A DNA stretch of 34,782 nt from Alloyangia mangrovi (lineage in GTDB: Bacteria > Pseudomonadota > Alphaproteobacteria > Rhodobacterales > Rhodobacteraceae). The translations under genes and the position numbers were made by a program. How positions within the stretch are numbered: position 1 is the first letter of the stretch; every line of letters starts with the position of its first letter. The stretch covers positions 1 to 34,782 of the forward strand of contig NZ_NTHN02000058.1 of the NCBI RefSeq assembly GCF_002300555.2, in the 5' to 3' direction. The notes under the pieces were generated by a model. That model did no database searches and was not told the DNA's origin. It worked only from the letters and a program-made list of their open reading frames with translations. Shown here in pieces: positions 16,147-24,531 of the stretch.

Positions 16147-16267
16147 GCTGTGTTCCCGTTGCCGACAATTCTGCCGCTTTTCCACGCGCACTTCCCGCGC
16201 AGGCACAAAAAAAATGTGCTCCGTCGAAAGTCAAAGGTTGAAACGGGAAGGGTTTGCGGGAAACTAA

Positions 16268-16277
16268 TGGTATACCA
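16268..16277. promoter_or_regulatory. Shared operator site 2: perfect palindrome TGGTATACCA upstream of nitrilase A
   Basis: This perfect 10-base palindrome lies 47 bases before the nitrilase A start, in the divergent gap with GntR A. The same ten bases recur at 24342. Confidence 0.7.
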
Positions 16278-16323
16278 CTGGCGTACAACAACGCCACCAG
16301 ATGCAAGACCGGAAAGGACCATC

Positions 16324-17391
16324 ATGACCCGCTGGAGAGCGACCTGCATCCAGATGCCAAGCGAAAGGGCCTGCGAAGCGCCCGACCTCGCTTCGGCCCG
16401 CGCGGTGATCGCGCGGAACCGCGACCGGCTCGTGCGGCTGATCGAGGAGGCCTGCGCCTCTGAGCAGAAACCCGACCTCGTGGTCTCGCCCGAGTTCGCG
16501 ATGATGGGCCCGCCGCTCGGCATGCCGGTGCGCGACTGGATCGCCCGCGGCTGCATCACCCTGCCCGGTGCCGAGACCGCGCCGCTGCAGGCACTGGCCA
16601 AGCGCGAGGGCATCTACATCTGCGGCAATGCCTTCGAGGCGCCGCCCGAGTTCCCGGGCCGCTACTTCAACACCTCCTACATCATCGGCCCCGACGGCGC
16701 GTTCATCCTGCGCTACCGCCGGGTGAACACCGCGGCCTTCCCCTCGGTGCACGACTTCCGCAGCGACTACCTGAAGGTCACGCCCGAGGATCAGGTCTTC
16801 CCGGTGGTCGACACGCCGCTCGGCCGCCTCTGCGTCATCGCCTGCGGCGAGATCAACGTGCCCGAGGTCGCCCGGGTGATGATGATGCAGGGCGCCGAGA
16901 TCCTCCTGCATCCGACCAATTCCCGCGCCTCGGCCGCACAGGAGGCCGCCAAGCTCTGCCGCGTGTCCGAGAACATGGTGGCGCTGGTCTCGGCCAATGT
17001 CGCGGGGCCCATCGGCTTCTCGCCGGACGGCACCTTCACCGGCGGGCGCTCGCATATCCTCGATCACCTCGGCAACACGCTGGCCTGGCGCGAAAGCGAC
17101 GACGAGAGCACCGCGGTCAGCGCCGTGATCGACCTCGAAAAGCTGCGCAGTGACCGCCGCGCCGACACCGGCCTCGCGAACCCGCACCTGCGCGCCCGCT
17201 ACGAGATGTACGTGCCCTACTACCAGAAGGCGCGCTTCTACCCCGCCGATTTCTTCCTCGATGCGCCGATGGCCGAGGTCTCCGAGACCGCCGCCGCCAT
17301 CGCCCTCGCGCGCCGGAACCTCGAGCGCGCGGACGTGCTCACCCCTCTTGCCGCCGGTGCCCAGGAACCGGCCTCAACCGTCGAACACTAG
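16324..17391 (+). CDS. Nitrilase/carbon-nitrogen hydrolase superfamily protein A
   Basis: 355 residues from the ATG at 16324, which follows AAAGGA; the upstream open frame runs through the intergenic operator and is rejected. The fold is that of the nitrilase superfamily, closest by pattern to aliphatic amidase or formamidase types. The triad shows E57 in 'LVVSPEFAMMG' and nucleophile C174 in 'CVIACGEINVPE'. At the usual lysine position ('YRK' in amidases) it has R133 in 'ILRYRRVNTAAF'. The same change is present in the paralog at 24532. It starts an operon with the Rieske oxygenase and reductase, 9 bases upstream of the former. A C-N bond (amide, nitrile or carbamoyl) of a pathway intermediate is the likely target. 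The substrate is unknown. Confidence 0.85.
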   Translation: MTRWRATCIQMPSERACEAPDLASARAVIARNRDRLVRLIEEACASEQKPDLVVSPEFAMMGPPLGMPVRDWIARGCITLPGAETAPLQALAKREGIYICGNAFEAPPEFPGRYFNTSYIIGPDGAFILRYRRVNTAAFPSVHDFRSDYLKVTPEDQVFPVVDTPLGRLCVIACGEINVPEVARVMMMQGAEILLHPTNSRASAAQEAAKLCRVSENMVALVSANVAGPIGFSPDGTFTGGRSHILDHLGNTLAWRESDDESTAVSAVIDLEKLRSDRRADTGLANPHLRARYEMYVPYYQKARFYPADFFLDAPMAEVSETAAAIALARRNLERADVLTPLAAGAQEPASTVEH

Positions 17392-17400
17392 GAGACGACC

Positions 17401-18735
17401 ATGATTACCGCCGAAGAGAACATCGACCTGTGCGCCGTCGGACGGGGAACCCTGATGGGGGAATTTTTCCGCCAGTTCTGGATCCCGGTCTGCCTCTCAT
17501 CTGAACTCGTCGCCGATGGCGACCCCGTCCGCCTGATGATCCTCGGCGAGAAGCTGATCGGCTTCCGTGACACCGAGGGCCGGGTCGGCGTCATGGACCA
17601 CCGCTGCCCGCACCGCTGCGCCTCGCTGTTCTTCGGGCGCAACGAGCACGGCGGCATCCGCTGCGCCTACCATGGCTGGAAGTTCGACGTGAACGGCAAG
17701 TGCCTGGACCAGCCCAACCTCGAGGACAAGTCGAAGTACCCCGCCGGCACCCCGGCCTATGCCTACAAGACCCATGAAAGCGGCGGCCTCGTCTTCGCCT
17801 ACTTCGGCGAGCGCCAGGAGAACCCCCCGCCCCTGCCCGAGATCGAGGCGATCATGGGCGAAGGCGACGACCGCAACATCGCGCTCACCCACCGCGACTG
17901 CAACTACATGCAGGCGCTCGAGGGCGACATCGACACCTCGCACCTGGGCTTCCTGCACATGGGCGGCATCGACGGCGACAACCTCGACATGTCCGACCCC
18001 GAGACCTACACGGTCACCGAGAAGGCGCCGAAGATCAACGTCTCGGTCATGCCCTTCGGCACCATGTACTCGGCGCAGCGCGACGCGATGGACGGCCACG
18101 AGCACCAGCGCTACGCCTCCTACCTCTTCCCGTTCTGGGTGACCTACCCGGGCGGCGGCGAGCTCGGCAACGCCAAGACCGCGAACGCCTGGGTGCCGAT
18201 CGACGACGACAGCTGCATGATCTTCAACATCGACCTCTCCCGCGCGTCGGGCGGCGGGCACAAGAAGCTGAAGTACAAGGACGGCACCCCGGTCGTCGGC
18301 CTCGCGCGCCCGCTCGAGTACCTGCCCACCACCACCGATTGGAAGGGCCGCTGGCGCCCCGTGAAGGATGCCAGCAACGACTACGGCATCGATCGCGAAT
18401 GGCAGCGCTCGGGTGACAGCTACACCGGCATCGTCGGCGTGCCGCTGCAGGACCAGGCGATCCAGGAGAGCATGGGCCACGTGGTCGACCGCACCATGGA
18501 GCACCTCGCCGCCTCGGACCGCATGGTGATCCTCACCCGCCGGGTGATGCTCGACGCCGCGCTTGCCTGGCGCGACAGCAAGGAGCTTCCGGACTTCGTC
18601 GATCACCCCGAGTATGCCCGCCAGGCGCATGGCGGCGACATCGTGGTGCCCAAGGGCACCGACTGGCTCGAAGGCTACGAGGAGCACATGGCCAAGATGA
18701 AAGGCTACGTCCCGCCCAAGGACGCGGCGGAATGA
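17401..18735 (+). CDS. Rieske non-heme iron oxygenase, alpha subunit (phthalate dioxygenase-like)
   Basis: 444 residues. The Rieske [2Fe-2S] ligands are C69 and H71 ('DHRCPHRCASLFFG') and C88 and H91 ('IRCAYHGWKFD'). The mononuclear iron site shows D178, H181 and H186 in 'EGDIDTSHLGFLH'. The segment 'QDQAIQESMGHVVDRTMEHL' near residue 345 is typical of the phthalate 4,5-dioxygenase/vanillate demethylase branch, whose members hydroxylate aromatic or heterocyclic acids or remove N- or O-methyl groups. The next gene encodes the matching single-chain reductase, so the pair forms a two-component oxygenase. The ribosome site is AGGAGA. The substrate cannot be told from sequence; the linked amidase-type and RidA genes suggest a nitrogenous ring or N-alkyl compound. 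Confidence 0.92.
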   Translation: MITAEENIDLCAVGRGTLMGEFFRQFWIPVCLSSELVADGDPVRLMILGEKLIGFRDTEGRVGVMDHRCPHRCASLFFGRNEHGGIRCAYHGWKFDVNGKCLDQPNLEDKSKYPAGTPAYAYKTHESGGLVFAYFGERQENPPPLPEIEAIMGEGDDRNIALTHRDCNYMQALEGDIDTSHLGFLHMGGIDGDNLDMSDPETYTVTEKAPKINVSVMPFGTMYSAQRDAMDGHEHQRYASYLFPFWVTYPGGGELGNAKTANAWVPIDDDSCMIFNIDLSRASGGGHKKLKYKDGTPVVGLARPLEYLPTTTDWKGRWRPVKDASNDYGIDREWQRSGDSYTGIVGVPLQDQAIQESMGHVVDRTMEHLAASDRMVILTRRVMLDAALAWRDSKELPDFVDHPEYARQAHGGDIVVPKGTDWLEGYEEHMAKMKGYVPPKDAAE

Positions 18736-19730
18736 CGGCGCATTTCAGCGCCAAGGACGAGGCCGCGCCGCAAGGCGTGGCCTCCACCACCCCGCTCTCG
18801 CTGCGGGTCGAGGCGATGCGGTTCGAGGCCAGCAGCATCCGCTCGATCGAGCTCTGCGATCCCTCGGGCCGACCCTTGCCGCCGGTCGAGCCGGGCATGC
18901 ACCTTGACCTCGCGCTGCCCGGGGATCTCCTGCGCAGCTACTCACTGACCAACGGCCCCGGGATGACCGACGCCTGGGTGATCGGCGTCAACCGCGACCC
19001 GAACAGCACCGGCGGCTCGGCCTATCTCTGCGAGGAGCTGAGGGTCGGCGACCTGCTCGAGGTCACCCTGCCCCGCAATACCTTTCCGCTCACCCCGGCC
19101 CCGGCGATCTTCTTCGCGGGTGGGATCGGCGTCACCCCGATCCTCTCGATGATCCGCCATCTCGCGGCAGAGGGCATCGACTGGCAGATCGTCTATGCCG
19201 CGCGCAGCCGCACCGAAGCCGCCTTTCTGCCGGCGCTCGCCGCGCTCGATCCCGAGGGCACGCGCACCCACCTGCATTTCGACGATGCCGAGGGAGCCGT
19301 GCTCGACCTCGCCGCCCGCGTCGCCGAAGCACCCGAAGATGCGCATCTCTACTGCTGCGGCCCTGCCCCCATGCTCGACGCTTTCGAGGCCGCCACCGCC
19401 GGGCGCCCGCCCGCGCAGGTCCACCTCGAGCGCTTCCACGGCGGCGAGGTGACCGGGGCCGAGACCGGCTTCACCGTCGTCCTGAAACGCTCCGGCCGTG
19501 AGCTCACCGTGGCTCCGGGCTCGACGATCATCGACACGCTGCAGGAGGCTGGCGTCCGGGTCTCCTATTCCTGCCGCTCGGGCGTCTGCGGCACCTGCGA
19601 GACGCGGGTTATCGAGGGCACGCCGGACCACCGCGACAACTTGCTGTCCGAGCGCGAGCGCGAGAGCGGCAAGGTGATGATGATCTGCTGTTCACTGGCC
19701 AAAAGCGATCGCCTCGTGCTCGATCTCTGA
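18732..19730 (+). CDS. PDR/VanB-family flavin reductase with C-terminal [2Fe-2S] ferredoxin domain
   Basis: 332 residues. Domains in order: flavin-binding barrel with 'LLRSYSLTNGPG' (67-78, the R-x-Y-S flavin motif); NAD(P)H-binding domain with 'IFFAGGIGVTPILSMIRHLA' (126-145) and 'LYCCGPAPML' near 206; and a plant-type ferredoxin domain with cluster ligands C281, C286, C289 and C319 or C320 ('SYSCRSGVCGTCETR'). It carries electrons from NADH to the Rieske oxygenase encoded just upstream. The genes overlap by four bases (ATGA), so synthesis is coupled. The layout matches phthalate dioxygenase reductase and VanB. A terminator follows at 19782. Confidence 0.93.
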   Translation: MTAHFSAKDEAAPQGVASTTPLSLRVEAMRFEASSIRSIELCDPSGRPLPPVEPGMHLDLALPGDLLRSYSLTNGPGMTDAWVIGVNRDPNSTGGSAYLCEELRVGDLLEVTLPRNTFPLTPAPAIFFAGGIGVTPILSMIRHLAAEGIDWQIVYAARSRTEAAFLPALAALDPEGTRTHLHFDDAEGAVLDLAARVAEAPEDAHLYCCGPAPMLDAFEAATAGRPPAQVHLERFHGGEVTGAETGFTVVLKRSGRELTVAPGSTIIDTLQEAGVRVSYSCRSGVCGTCETRVIEGTPDHRDNLLSERERESGKVMMICCSLAKSDRLVLDL

Positions 19731-19781
19731 GCGTGCGATCCGCGAGCGAACCATGTCCCTTCCCCGACTGGCGCAAGCCCC

Positions 19782-19806
19782 CCCGCGGAGCAATCCGCGG
19801 GTTTTT
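19782..19806 (+). terminator. Rho-independent terminator of the nitrilase A-Rieske-reductase operon
   Basis: An eight-base stem, CCCGCGGA (19782-19789) with TCCGCGGG (19794-19801) around the loop GCAA, is followed by TTTTT. It lies 52 bases after the reductase stop. Confidence 0.85.
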
Positions 19807-19818
19807 CCCGCCGCCAGG

Positions 19819-20076
19819 TTAGTAGACATCCATCGACGCTGGACCTTCGCTCGCATCGCTGAGCGGCAGCAAGTCGATCTCTTTCTCTATGCGGCGCCGC
19901 AATTTCCGCGCTTCGCGCCAGGTATGGAGCATTTCCTGACTCGCCTCCCTGCCATGGGCATGATCCGCGCTCATCACCAGGGCCGACCAGTGTGTCTCGT
20001 AGAGCCTGAGCGCGTGCAGAAGGCTTGTGAGCTCCTGCCGTTCGAACTTGGCTTCCAGTATCTCAACTCGTGGCAT
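19819..20076 (-). CDS. Small hypothetical protein, 85 residues
   Basis: The frame begins MPRVEILEAKFERQELTSLL after an AAGGGGG ribosome site six bases upstream. It is rich in charged residues and predicted helical ('MLHTWREARKLRRRIEKEID' near residue 52), soluble, and without a signal peptide. I do not recognise a family. In-frame sequence upstream of 20076 looks non-coding. It is convergent with the reductase operon. Support is the good ribosome site, sensible composition and lack of a better opposing frame; homology is untested. Confidence 0.5.
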   Translation of the reverse strand: MPRVEILEAKFERQELTSLLHALRLYETHWSALVMSADHAHGREASQEMLHTWREARKLRRRIEKEIDLLPLSDASEGPASMDVY

Positions 20077-20218
20077 CTGAACCCCCTTCTTGCCCCTGTT
20101 CCCTGCAAGCGAGCAAAAAAGCTCGCAAAGACAATGGAGCAAGACGCTGAACAGTCTAGCTATGAGAAACCATAGGTCTGACGCGCCGCAACTGCGCCAT
20201 CGCCGCGAACCCAAGAGG

Positions 20219-20242
20219 CGTTCGCCCGACCGTTCGCCCGAC
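20219..20242. repeat. Tandem direct repeat, two copies of CGTTCGCCCGAC
   Basis: Two perfect adjacent 12-base copies (20219-20230 and 20231-20242) lie in non-coding sequence about 100 bases before the LuxR-type gene. They could be a duplicated regulator site or a chance slippage product. Confidence 0.5.
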
Positions 20243-20338
20243 AAAGGCGCGTGGCGCGCCCACAATAGAATTGACGAAAATGGTTGTGTCCTAGGGGGAC
20301 AATGACTCAGTATTCCCTAATAAATATCTAAGCGGTCT

Positions 20339-21442
20339 ATGGTTTTAACTATGAATGACTTTCTTTCTCATCACGATATCTACGAGGCGGCGCTTGACGA
20401 TTCCCTATTTCAAGCGCTTCCCGAAAGAATGGCGAGGGAAATGGATGTTCCCTCAGCGATATTCTTCTGGCTTCACCCCGGCGATATGCAGGAAATAACC
20501 GCGGGCACGCAACCAGAGGCGCACGCGGAATACGACGAGTTCCTGATGAATGACCCGTGGATGGCGCAGGTCACCGCGGACAAGGTCGGCATCGGCGCCT
20601 TTCGCCTGACGAATTACGTGAGCGCCGATGAATTCGGAAAATCCGAGATGTACAACGATTACGTCCTGAAAAACCGGCTGGACCGTTTCTGGTGCCTCGG
20701 GATGCTTCAGACCACCCGCGACGGGCTGGTCGCCACCGCCTTTCACAAGGGGCGGCGCGGCGGGGACTTCAGCGACGACGAACAGAAATACGTCAATCGC
20801 CACGCCTCCGATCTCGGACGGCTTCACACGATCCGGCGGGAATTGCTGCGAAATGGCATCCGCGACGCCTTGGCCGCGGATCGCAGCTTGCGCGACGAGG
20901 TGCCGCTCTACGAGCTGGACCACGAGGGCAGGCTGCTGCGGATGAACGGATTGGCGGAGCGCCTCTTGTCGTTGCACCCGCGTCTGATCGTGAAATACGA
21001 CAAGACGCTCGCCCTGGTCGGTCCGGGAGGGCGCGATTTTCAGGGCAAGATCGCCGGTGCCACCGGACGGGACGCGAGCAAGGCCGCCGCGGTCGAGCTT
21101 CCCAGCATGCGCGCGGTGGACGGACGCCTGCTGCCGGCGGTGAAGCTGCACCTGCTTCCGCGCCACGAGGGAGGCCGGCGGGTTCTGATCATTGCCACCA
21201 CCGACGACCCCGCGGGGCTGCGCGACAGCTTTGCCACTCCAGAGGAGAGCATCCTGTTGACGCCGCGCGAGCGCGAGCTGCTGGAGGGGCTGGCTCACGG
21301 CTACCGGCGCGACCAACTCGCGCACAGTCTGGGCGTCACGCTGCCGACCATCGACTTCCACGGCGCCGCCCTGCGCCGCAAGCTCGGTGCCCGGACCCTG
21401 CCCGAGGCCATCGCGACCGCCTTCCGGCTGGGGTTGCTCTGA
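20339..21442 (+). CDS. LuxR-type helix-turn-helix transcriptional regulator
   Basis: 367 residues from the first ATG; a second ATG at 20351 is equally plausible since neither has a clear ribosome site. The C-terminal 65 residues form a LuxR/GerE DNA-binding domain: 'LTPRERELLEGLAHGYRRDQ', then 'LAHSLGVTLPTIDFHGAALR' and 'RKLGARTLPEAI'. The N-terminal 300 residues form a sensor region I cannot assign; the first part ('SAIFFWLHPGDMQEITAG') is reminiscent of PAS or autoinducer-type folds. The first codons and the upstream region are more AT-rich than their surroundings. It stands between two modules of the right-hand island and may be an insertion into it or an extra regulator. No shared operator was noticed in front of it. 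Confidence 0.82.
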   Translation: MVLTMNDFLSHHDIYEAALDDSLFQALPERMAREMDVPSAIFFWLHPGDMQEITAGTQPEAHAEYDEFLMNDPWMAQVTADKVGIGAFRLTNYVSADEFGKSEMYNDYVLKNRLDRFWCLGMLQTTRDGLVATAFHKGRRGGDFSDDEQKYVNRHASDLGRLHTIRRELLRNGIRDALAADRSLRDEVPLYELDHEGRLLRMNGLAERLLSLHPRLIVKYDKTLALVGPGGRDFQGKIAGATGRDASKAAAVELPSMRAVDGRLLPAVKLHLLPRHEGGRRVLIIATTDDPAGLRDSFATPEESILLTPRERELLEGLAHGYRRDQLAHSLGVTLPTIDFHGAALRRKLGARTLPEAIATAFRLGLL

Positions 21443-21543
21443 GTTCCACGCTTTTTTCCGCAGGGTCGGACGCATATCGCCCCCGCCGGCGAGGCGAGAG
21501 CGATATCGGGTCTTCTGCAGGGCCGCGGACGGCCCGCCGCGGG

Positions 21544-22362
21544 TCAGCCCTTGCCGGAAAGCTCCACGCTCTCGCGCCAGGGGATCGCCACCCGCTCGAG
21601 CCAGGTCAGCAGCCCGAAGAAACTCATGCCCATGAGCGAGATCAGGATGATCGAGGCGAACTGCCGGGCGATGTCGAAATTGGCCCCGGCGATGAGGATC
21701 AGATAGCCCAGACCCTTGTCGGCCCCGATGAACTCGGCGACGATCGCGCCGATCACCGAGAGCGCCGTGGCCAGCTTGAGCCCGCCGAAGACGAAGGGCA
21801 GCGCCTTCGGCAGACGGAACTTCCAGAAGATCTGCCAGCCGTTGGCCCCCATCGAGCGCGCGAGATGCAGCATTTCGGGGGTGGTGGCGCGCAGCCCCAT
21901 GACCGTGTTGATCACGATTGGGAAGAAGCTGAGCATGATGACGATGACGATCTTGGGCGTGATGCCGTAGCCGAACCAGCTCAGCAGCAGCGGCGCGATG
22001 GCAACCTTGGGGATGGTCTGGCTCATCACGATGATCGGGAAGACCGCCCGCGCCATGAACTGCGAGTAGACCACCGAGACCGCCAGCGGAACGGCGATGC
22101 AGACCGCGCAGGCAAAGCCGAAGAGGATCTCGCCCATGGTCACCAGCGCGTTCGGCCAGAGCCGGTGCCAGTAGCTGATGATCTCGGCAAGGATCACCGA
22201 GGGCGCGGGCAGGATGTACTGCGGGATCTCGCGCCAGCGCACCATCAGCTCCCAGAAGAGCAGCAGCGCGATCAGCGTCCAGACCGCCGGCGGAATGCGC
22301 TCGGCGAGCTGTTTCAGCGAGGGGCGGCGGGCGATGTAGGTCGTGTCGGGAACCGAGGCCAT
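21544..22362 (-). CDS. NitT/Tau-family ABC transporter permease (system 1)
   Basis: 272 residues with about six membrane segments. The binding-protein-dependent transport signature is seen in 'MLHLARSMGANGWQIFWKFR' followed by 'LPKALPFVFGGLKLATALSV' and 'FIGADKGLGYLI', the SsuC/TauC/ThiX pattern. It is the last gene of a binding protein-ATPase-permease operon and starts 4 bases after the ATPase stop, with a strong AAGGAGG ribosome site. Family members carry sulfonates, nitrate, taurine, pyrimidine precursors or aromatic acids; the substrate here is unknown but presumably belongs to the pathway of the island. Confidence 0.92.
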   Translation of the reverse strand: MASVPDTTYIARRPSLKQLAERIPPAVWTLIALLLFWELMVRWREIPQYILPAPSVILAEIISYWHRLWPNALVTMGEILFGFACAVCIAVPLAVSVVYSQFMARAVFPIIVMSQTIPKVAIAPLLLSWFGYGITPKIVIVIMLSFFPIVINTVMGLRATTPEMLHLARSMGANGWQIFWKFRLPKALPFVFGGLKLATALSVIGAIVAEFIGADKGLGYLILIAGANFDIARQFASIILISLMGMSFFGLLTWLERVAIPWRESVELSGKG

Positions 22363-22366
22363 GGGA

Positions 22367-23173
22367 TCATTCCTCCTTGAAGACGCCGAGGGATTTGAAG
22401 ATCTCGGTCAGCTCGCGGACGTAGCCGATGAACTTGGGGTCCTCACGCAGGGCGAGGCGGCGGGGGCGCGGCAAGTCGATGTCCATGACCCGCTCGATGC
22501 GCCCGGGGCGCGGGGTCATCACCACCACCCGGTCCGACAGGAAGATCGCTTCCGAGATCGAGTGGGTGATGAAGAAGACGGTCATGTCGCGCGCGGCGCA
22601 AAGCTTCAGCAGGTCGATCTGCAACTGGTCGCGGGTCATTGCGTCAAGCGCGCCGAAGGGCTCGTCCATCAGCAGCAGCGGCGGCTGGTGCAGCAGCGAG
22701 CGGCAGATCGATACCCGCTGGCGCATGCCGCCCGAGAGCTCGCGCGGATAGGCATCCTCGAAGTCCTGCAGCGAAACCATGCGCAGCAGCTCGCGGGCGC
22801 GGGTGCGCGCCTCGCCCATGTCACTCTTGCGGATCTCGGCCTGCAGCAGCACGTTGTCGAGCGCCGAGCGCCACTCCAGCAGCACGTCCTGCTGGAAGAC
22901 GATCCCGAGGTCCGAGTTCGGCCCGGTGATGCTGGTGCCGTCGATGGTGATCTCGCCGGCGCTGCGACCCAGAAGCCCCGAGAGCAGCATCAGCAGCGTC
23001 GACTTCCCGCAGCCCGAGGGGCCGACGACCGAGACGAATTCACCACGGCGGATGTCGAGATCCACTGTGCGCAGCGCCTCGACCTCGCCCTTGCGGCCCG
23101 AGAAGACCTTGGTCACTCCCGCGATCCTGACGTGAGGGGCGGCGAGGCCCCCGTTGCTTGGCATGACGTTCAT
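22367..23173 (-). CDS. NitT/Tau-family ABC transporter ATP-binding protein (system 1)
   Basis: 268 residues. Walker A is GPSGCGKST (51-59), the signature motif is LSGGMRQR, and Walker B ends 'LLLMDEPFGALDAMTRDQLQ', the usual SsuB/TauB wording. 'FFITHSISEAIFLSDRVVVM' holds the switch histidine. It energises the permease encoded 4 bases downstream. The start could also be the ATG at 23164; neither has a strong ribosome site. A 110-base gap with G/C-rich inverted repeats separates it from the binding-protein gene, again suggesting attenuation after the binding protein. Confidence 0.93.
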   Translation of the reverse strand: MNVMPSNGGLAAPHVRIAGVTKVFSGRKGEVEALRTVDLDIRRGEFVSVVGPSGCGKSTLLMLLSGLLGRSAGEITIDGTSITGPNSDLGIVFQQDVLLEWRSALDNVLLQAEIRKSDMGEARTRARELLRMVSLQDFEDAYPRELSGGMRQRVSICRSLLHQPPLLLMDEPFGALDAMTRDQLQIDLLKLCAARDMTVFFITHSISEAIFLSDRVVVMTPRPGRIERVMDIDLPRPRRLALREDPKFIGYVRELTEIFKSLGVFKEE

Positions 23174-23283
23174 TCTGTGCGGCCGGCGGACCGGCCCCCC
23201 TGTTGCTGGCTTGGAACGCGGCCCCGCGCGGGGGCCGGCGTGATCTCTGCGGCGGATCGCGGGTGGCGATCCGGGGGCACGGC

Positions 23284-24294
23284 TTACTGCGTCAGCACCG
23301 GCAGGTAGGCATCCGAGTAGATGTCATCCGGGGTGAGACCCGGCTTCATGCCCGAATACTTCTCGAGCAACGAGATGGTCAGCTCGACGTCCGATGGCGC
23401 GACCCAGCCATAGGGTTTGCCCTCGGAGGCGGCGGTGTGCTCGTATTTCTGCATCACCTTGATCTCCTGCAGGATGCCCTCGGGATCGGCGTCAGGGCGG
23501 TGCTCCATGAAGATGTCCCGGGCGGCCTCGGGGTCGGCGGCGACATCGGCCTTGGCCTTCTGCAGCGCGACGAGGAAGCCCTTCACCGCGTCACCGTTCT
23601 CGGCCAGCCAGTCCTTCTTCACGATCACCGACGAGCCGATCAGGTTGACGCCGTAGTCGGCAAACAGCATCGGCTCCTCGATCGGGCGCTGCGCGGCGAC
23701 CTTGTCGCCGTCGGGGTTGGCCCAGCCGTTGATGAAATCCACATCGCCCTTGAGCAGCGCCACGCGGTCGGCACCGCCGTTGATGATGATCACCTCGATC
23801 TTGTCGAAATCGACGCCATTGGCCTCGGCGAAGGCGCGGATCATGCCGTCCTCGAGGTTGCCCGCGTCGGTGCCGAGGCGCTTGCCCTCGAGGTCCTTGG
23901 GCTCGGCGATGCCCGAGCCCTCGAGCGAGATAATCGAGGTCGGGTCTTTCTGCAGGAGCCCCGCGACCGAGATGATGTCGCTTGCTCCGGCCGCCTGCTG
24001 CGCCTGTGCCAGCGCGCCCATGCCGGCGATGCCGATGTCGAAGTCGCCGCTGCCGATCGCCTGGATCGTGCCGGTGGAGCCATTGCCGTCGACGATCTCG
24101 ACGTCGAGCCCGGCGTCGGCGAAATAGCCCTTCTCGGCGGCCATGAAGACCGGCGCGTCCACGCCGCCGGCGATCCAGGCAAGGCGCAGGCGAACGTCCT
24201 GCAGGTCCTCGGCCACGGCAAGGCCGGGCAGCGCGAGGCTGGCAAAGGCACCGAAAGCGAGCGCCCTGAAGTCTATGCGAAGTTGCTTTGTCAT
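23284..24294 (-). CDS. NMT1/SsuA-type ABC transporter substrate-binding protein (system 1)
   Basis: 336 residues from the ATG at 24294. A signal peptide occupies residues 1-28 with an AVA cleavage site before EDLQD. The mature start 'VRLRLAWIAGGVDAPVFMAA' followed by 'EKGYFADAGLDVEIVDGNGS' is the standard NMT1/THI5 pattern, in which the periplasmic protein binds a small organic ligand. 'DIGIAGMGALAQAQQAAGAS' continues the family logic. It is first in the operon and is preceded 47 bases upstream by a perfect TGGTATACCA operator, which places uptake system 1 in the shared regulon. The ligand is unknown. It resembles the frameshifted binding protein at 28932 in family only. Confidence 0.92.
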   Translation of the reverse strand: MTKQLRIDFRALAFGAFASLALPGLAVAEDLQDVRLRLAWIAGGVDAPVFMAAEKGYFADAGLDVEIVDGNGSTGTIQAIGSGDFDIGIAGMGALAQAQQAAGASDIISVAGLLQKDPTSIISLEGSGIAEPKDLEGKRLGTDAGNLEDGMIRAFAEANGVDFDKIEVIIINGGADRVALLKGDVDFINGWANPDGDKVAAQRPIEEPMLFADYGVNLIGSSVIVKKDWLAENGDAVKGFLVALQKAKADVAADPEAARDIFMEHRPDADPEGILQEIKVMQKYEHTAASEGKPYGWVAPSDVELTISLLEKYSGMKPGLTPDDIYSDAYLPVLTQ

Positions 24295-24341
24295 AGGGGG
24301 GTCCCTGCTGTTTTGCGTGCCGATTTCTTCTGGCACATTCA

Positions 24342-24351
24342 TGGTATACCA
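24342..24351. promoter_or_regulatory. Shared operator site 3: perfect palindrome TGGTATACCA upstream of ABC system 1
   Basis: It lies 47 bases before the start of the binding-protein gene and reads ATGGTATACCAACGG in context. It is identical to site 2 in its ten-base core. Confidence 0.7.
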
Positions 24352-24461
24352 ACGGAATTCCGAAAAATGATTCAGATCCAGAGTTTTTGCATCCGCAGCA
24401 GGAAATTCCGGGATTTCGCGGGCAGGCTGCCTGAAAAGATGGCGCTTGCCGCGGTGGGCGC

Positions 24462-24494
24462 CAAAAAAACAAAAACCGCCCCGAAGGGCGGTTT
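24462..24494 (-). terminator. Rho-independent terminator after nitrilase B
   Basis: A nine-base stem (24473-24481 with 24486-24494) closes the stable loop TTCG on the minus strand and is followed by a T-rich tail (TTTTTGTTTTTTT). It lies 38 bases after the nitrilase B stop and separates it from the ABC system 1 operon, which has its own operator. Confidence 0.9.
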
Positions 24495-24531
24495 GCCTCA
24501 CTTGGCTGGTTCGGAGCGCGTCTCGCGCCGC

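Larger units (their letters stand above)
19731..20338. other. 608-base interval between the Rieske operon and the LuxR-type gene
   Basis: It holds a plus-strand terminator (19782-19806), one plausible small minus-strand gene (19819-20076), a 12-base tandem repeat (20219-20242) and an AT-rich stretch (20265-20338) that probably carries the LuxR-gene promoter. No RNA gene or mobile element is apparent. Confidence 0.6.

Noticed and set aside
20109-20126. GCGAGC-A6-GCTCGC hairpin considered as a terminator
   Set aside because: The A run is in the loop and no T-run follows the stem on either strand.
19753-20175. 140-codon plus-strand frame opposite the small hypothetical gene
   Set aside because: It begins before the terminator, lacks a ribosome site, and has less protein-like composition than the minus-strand frame.
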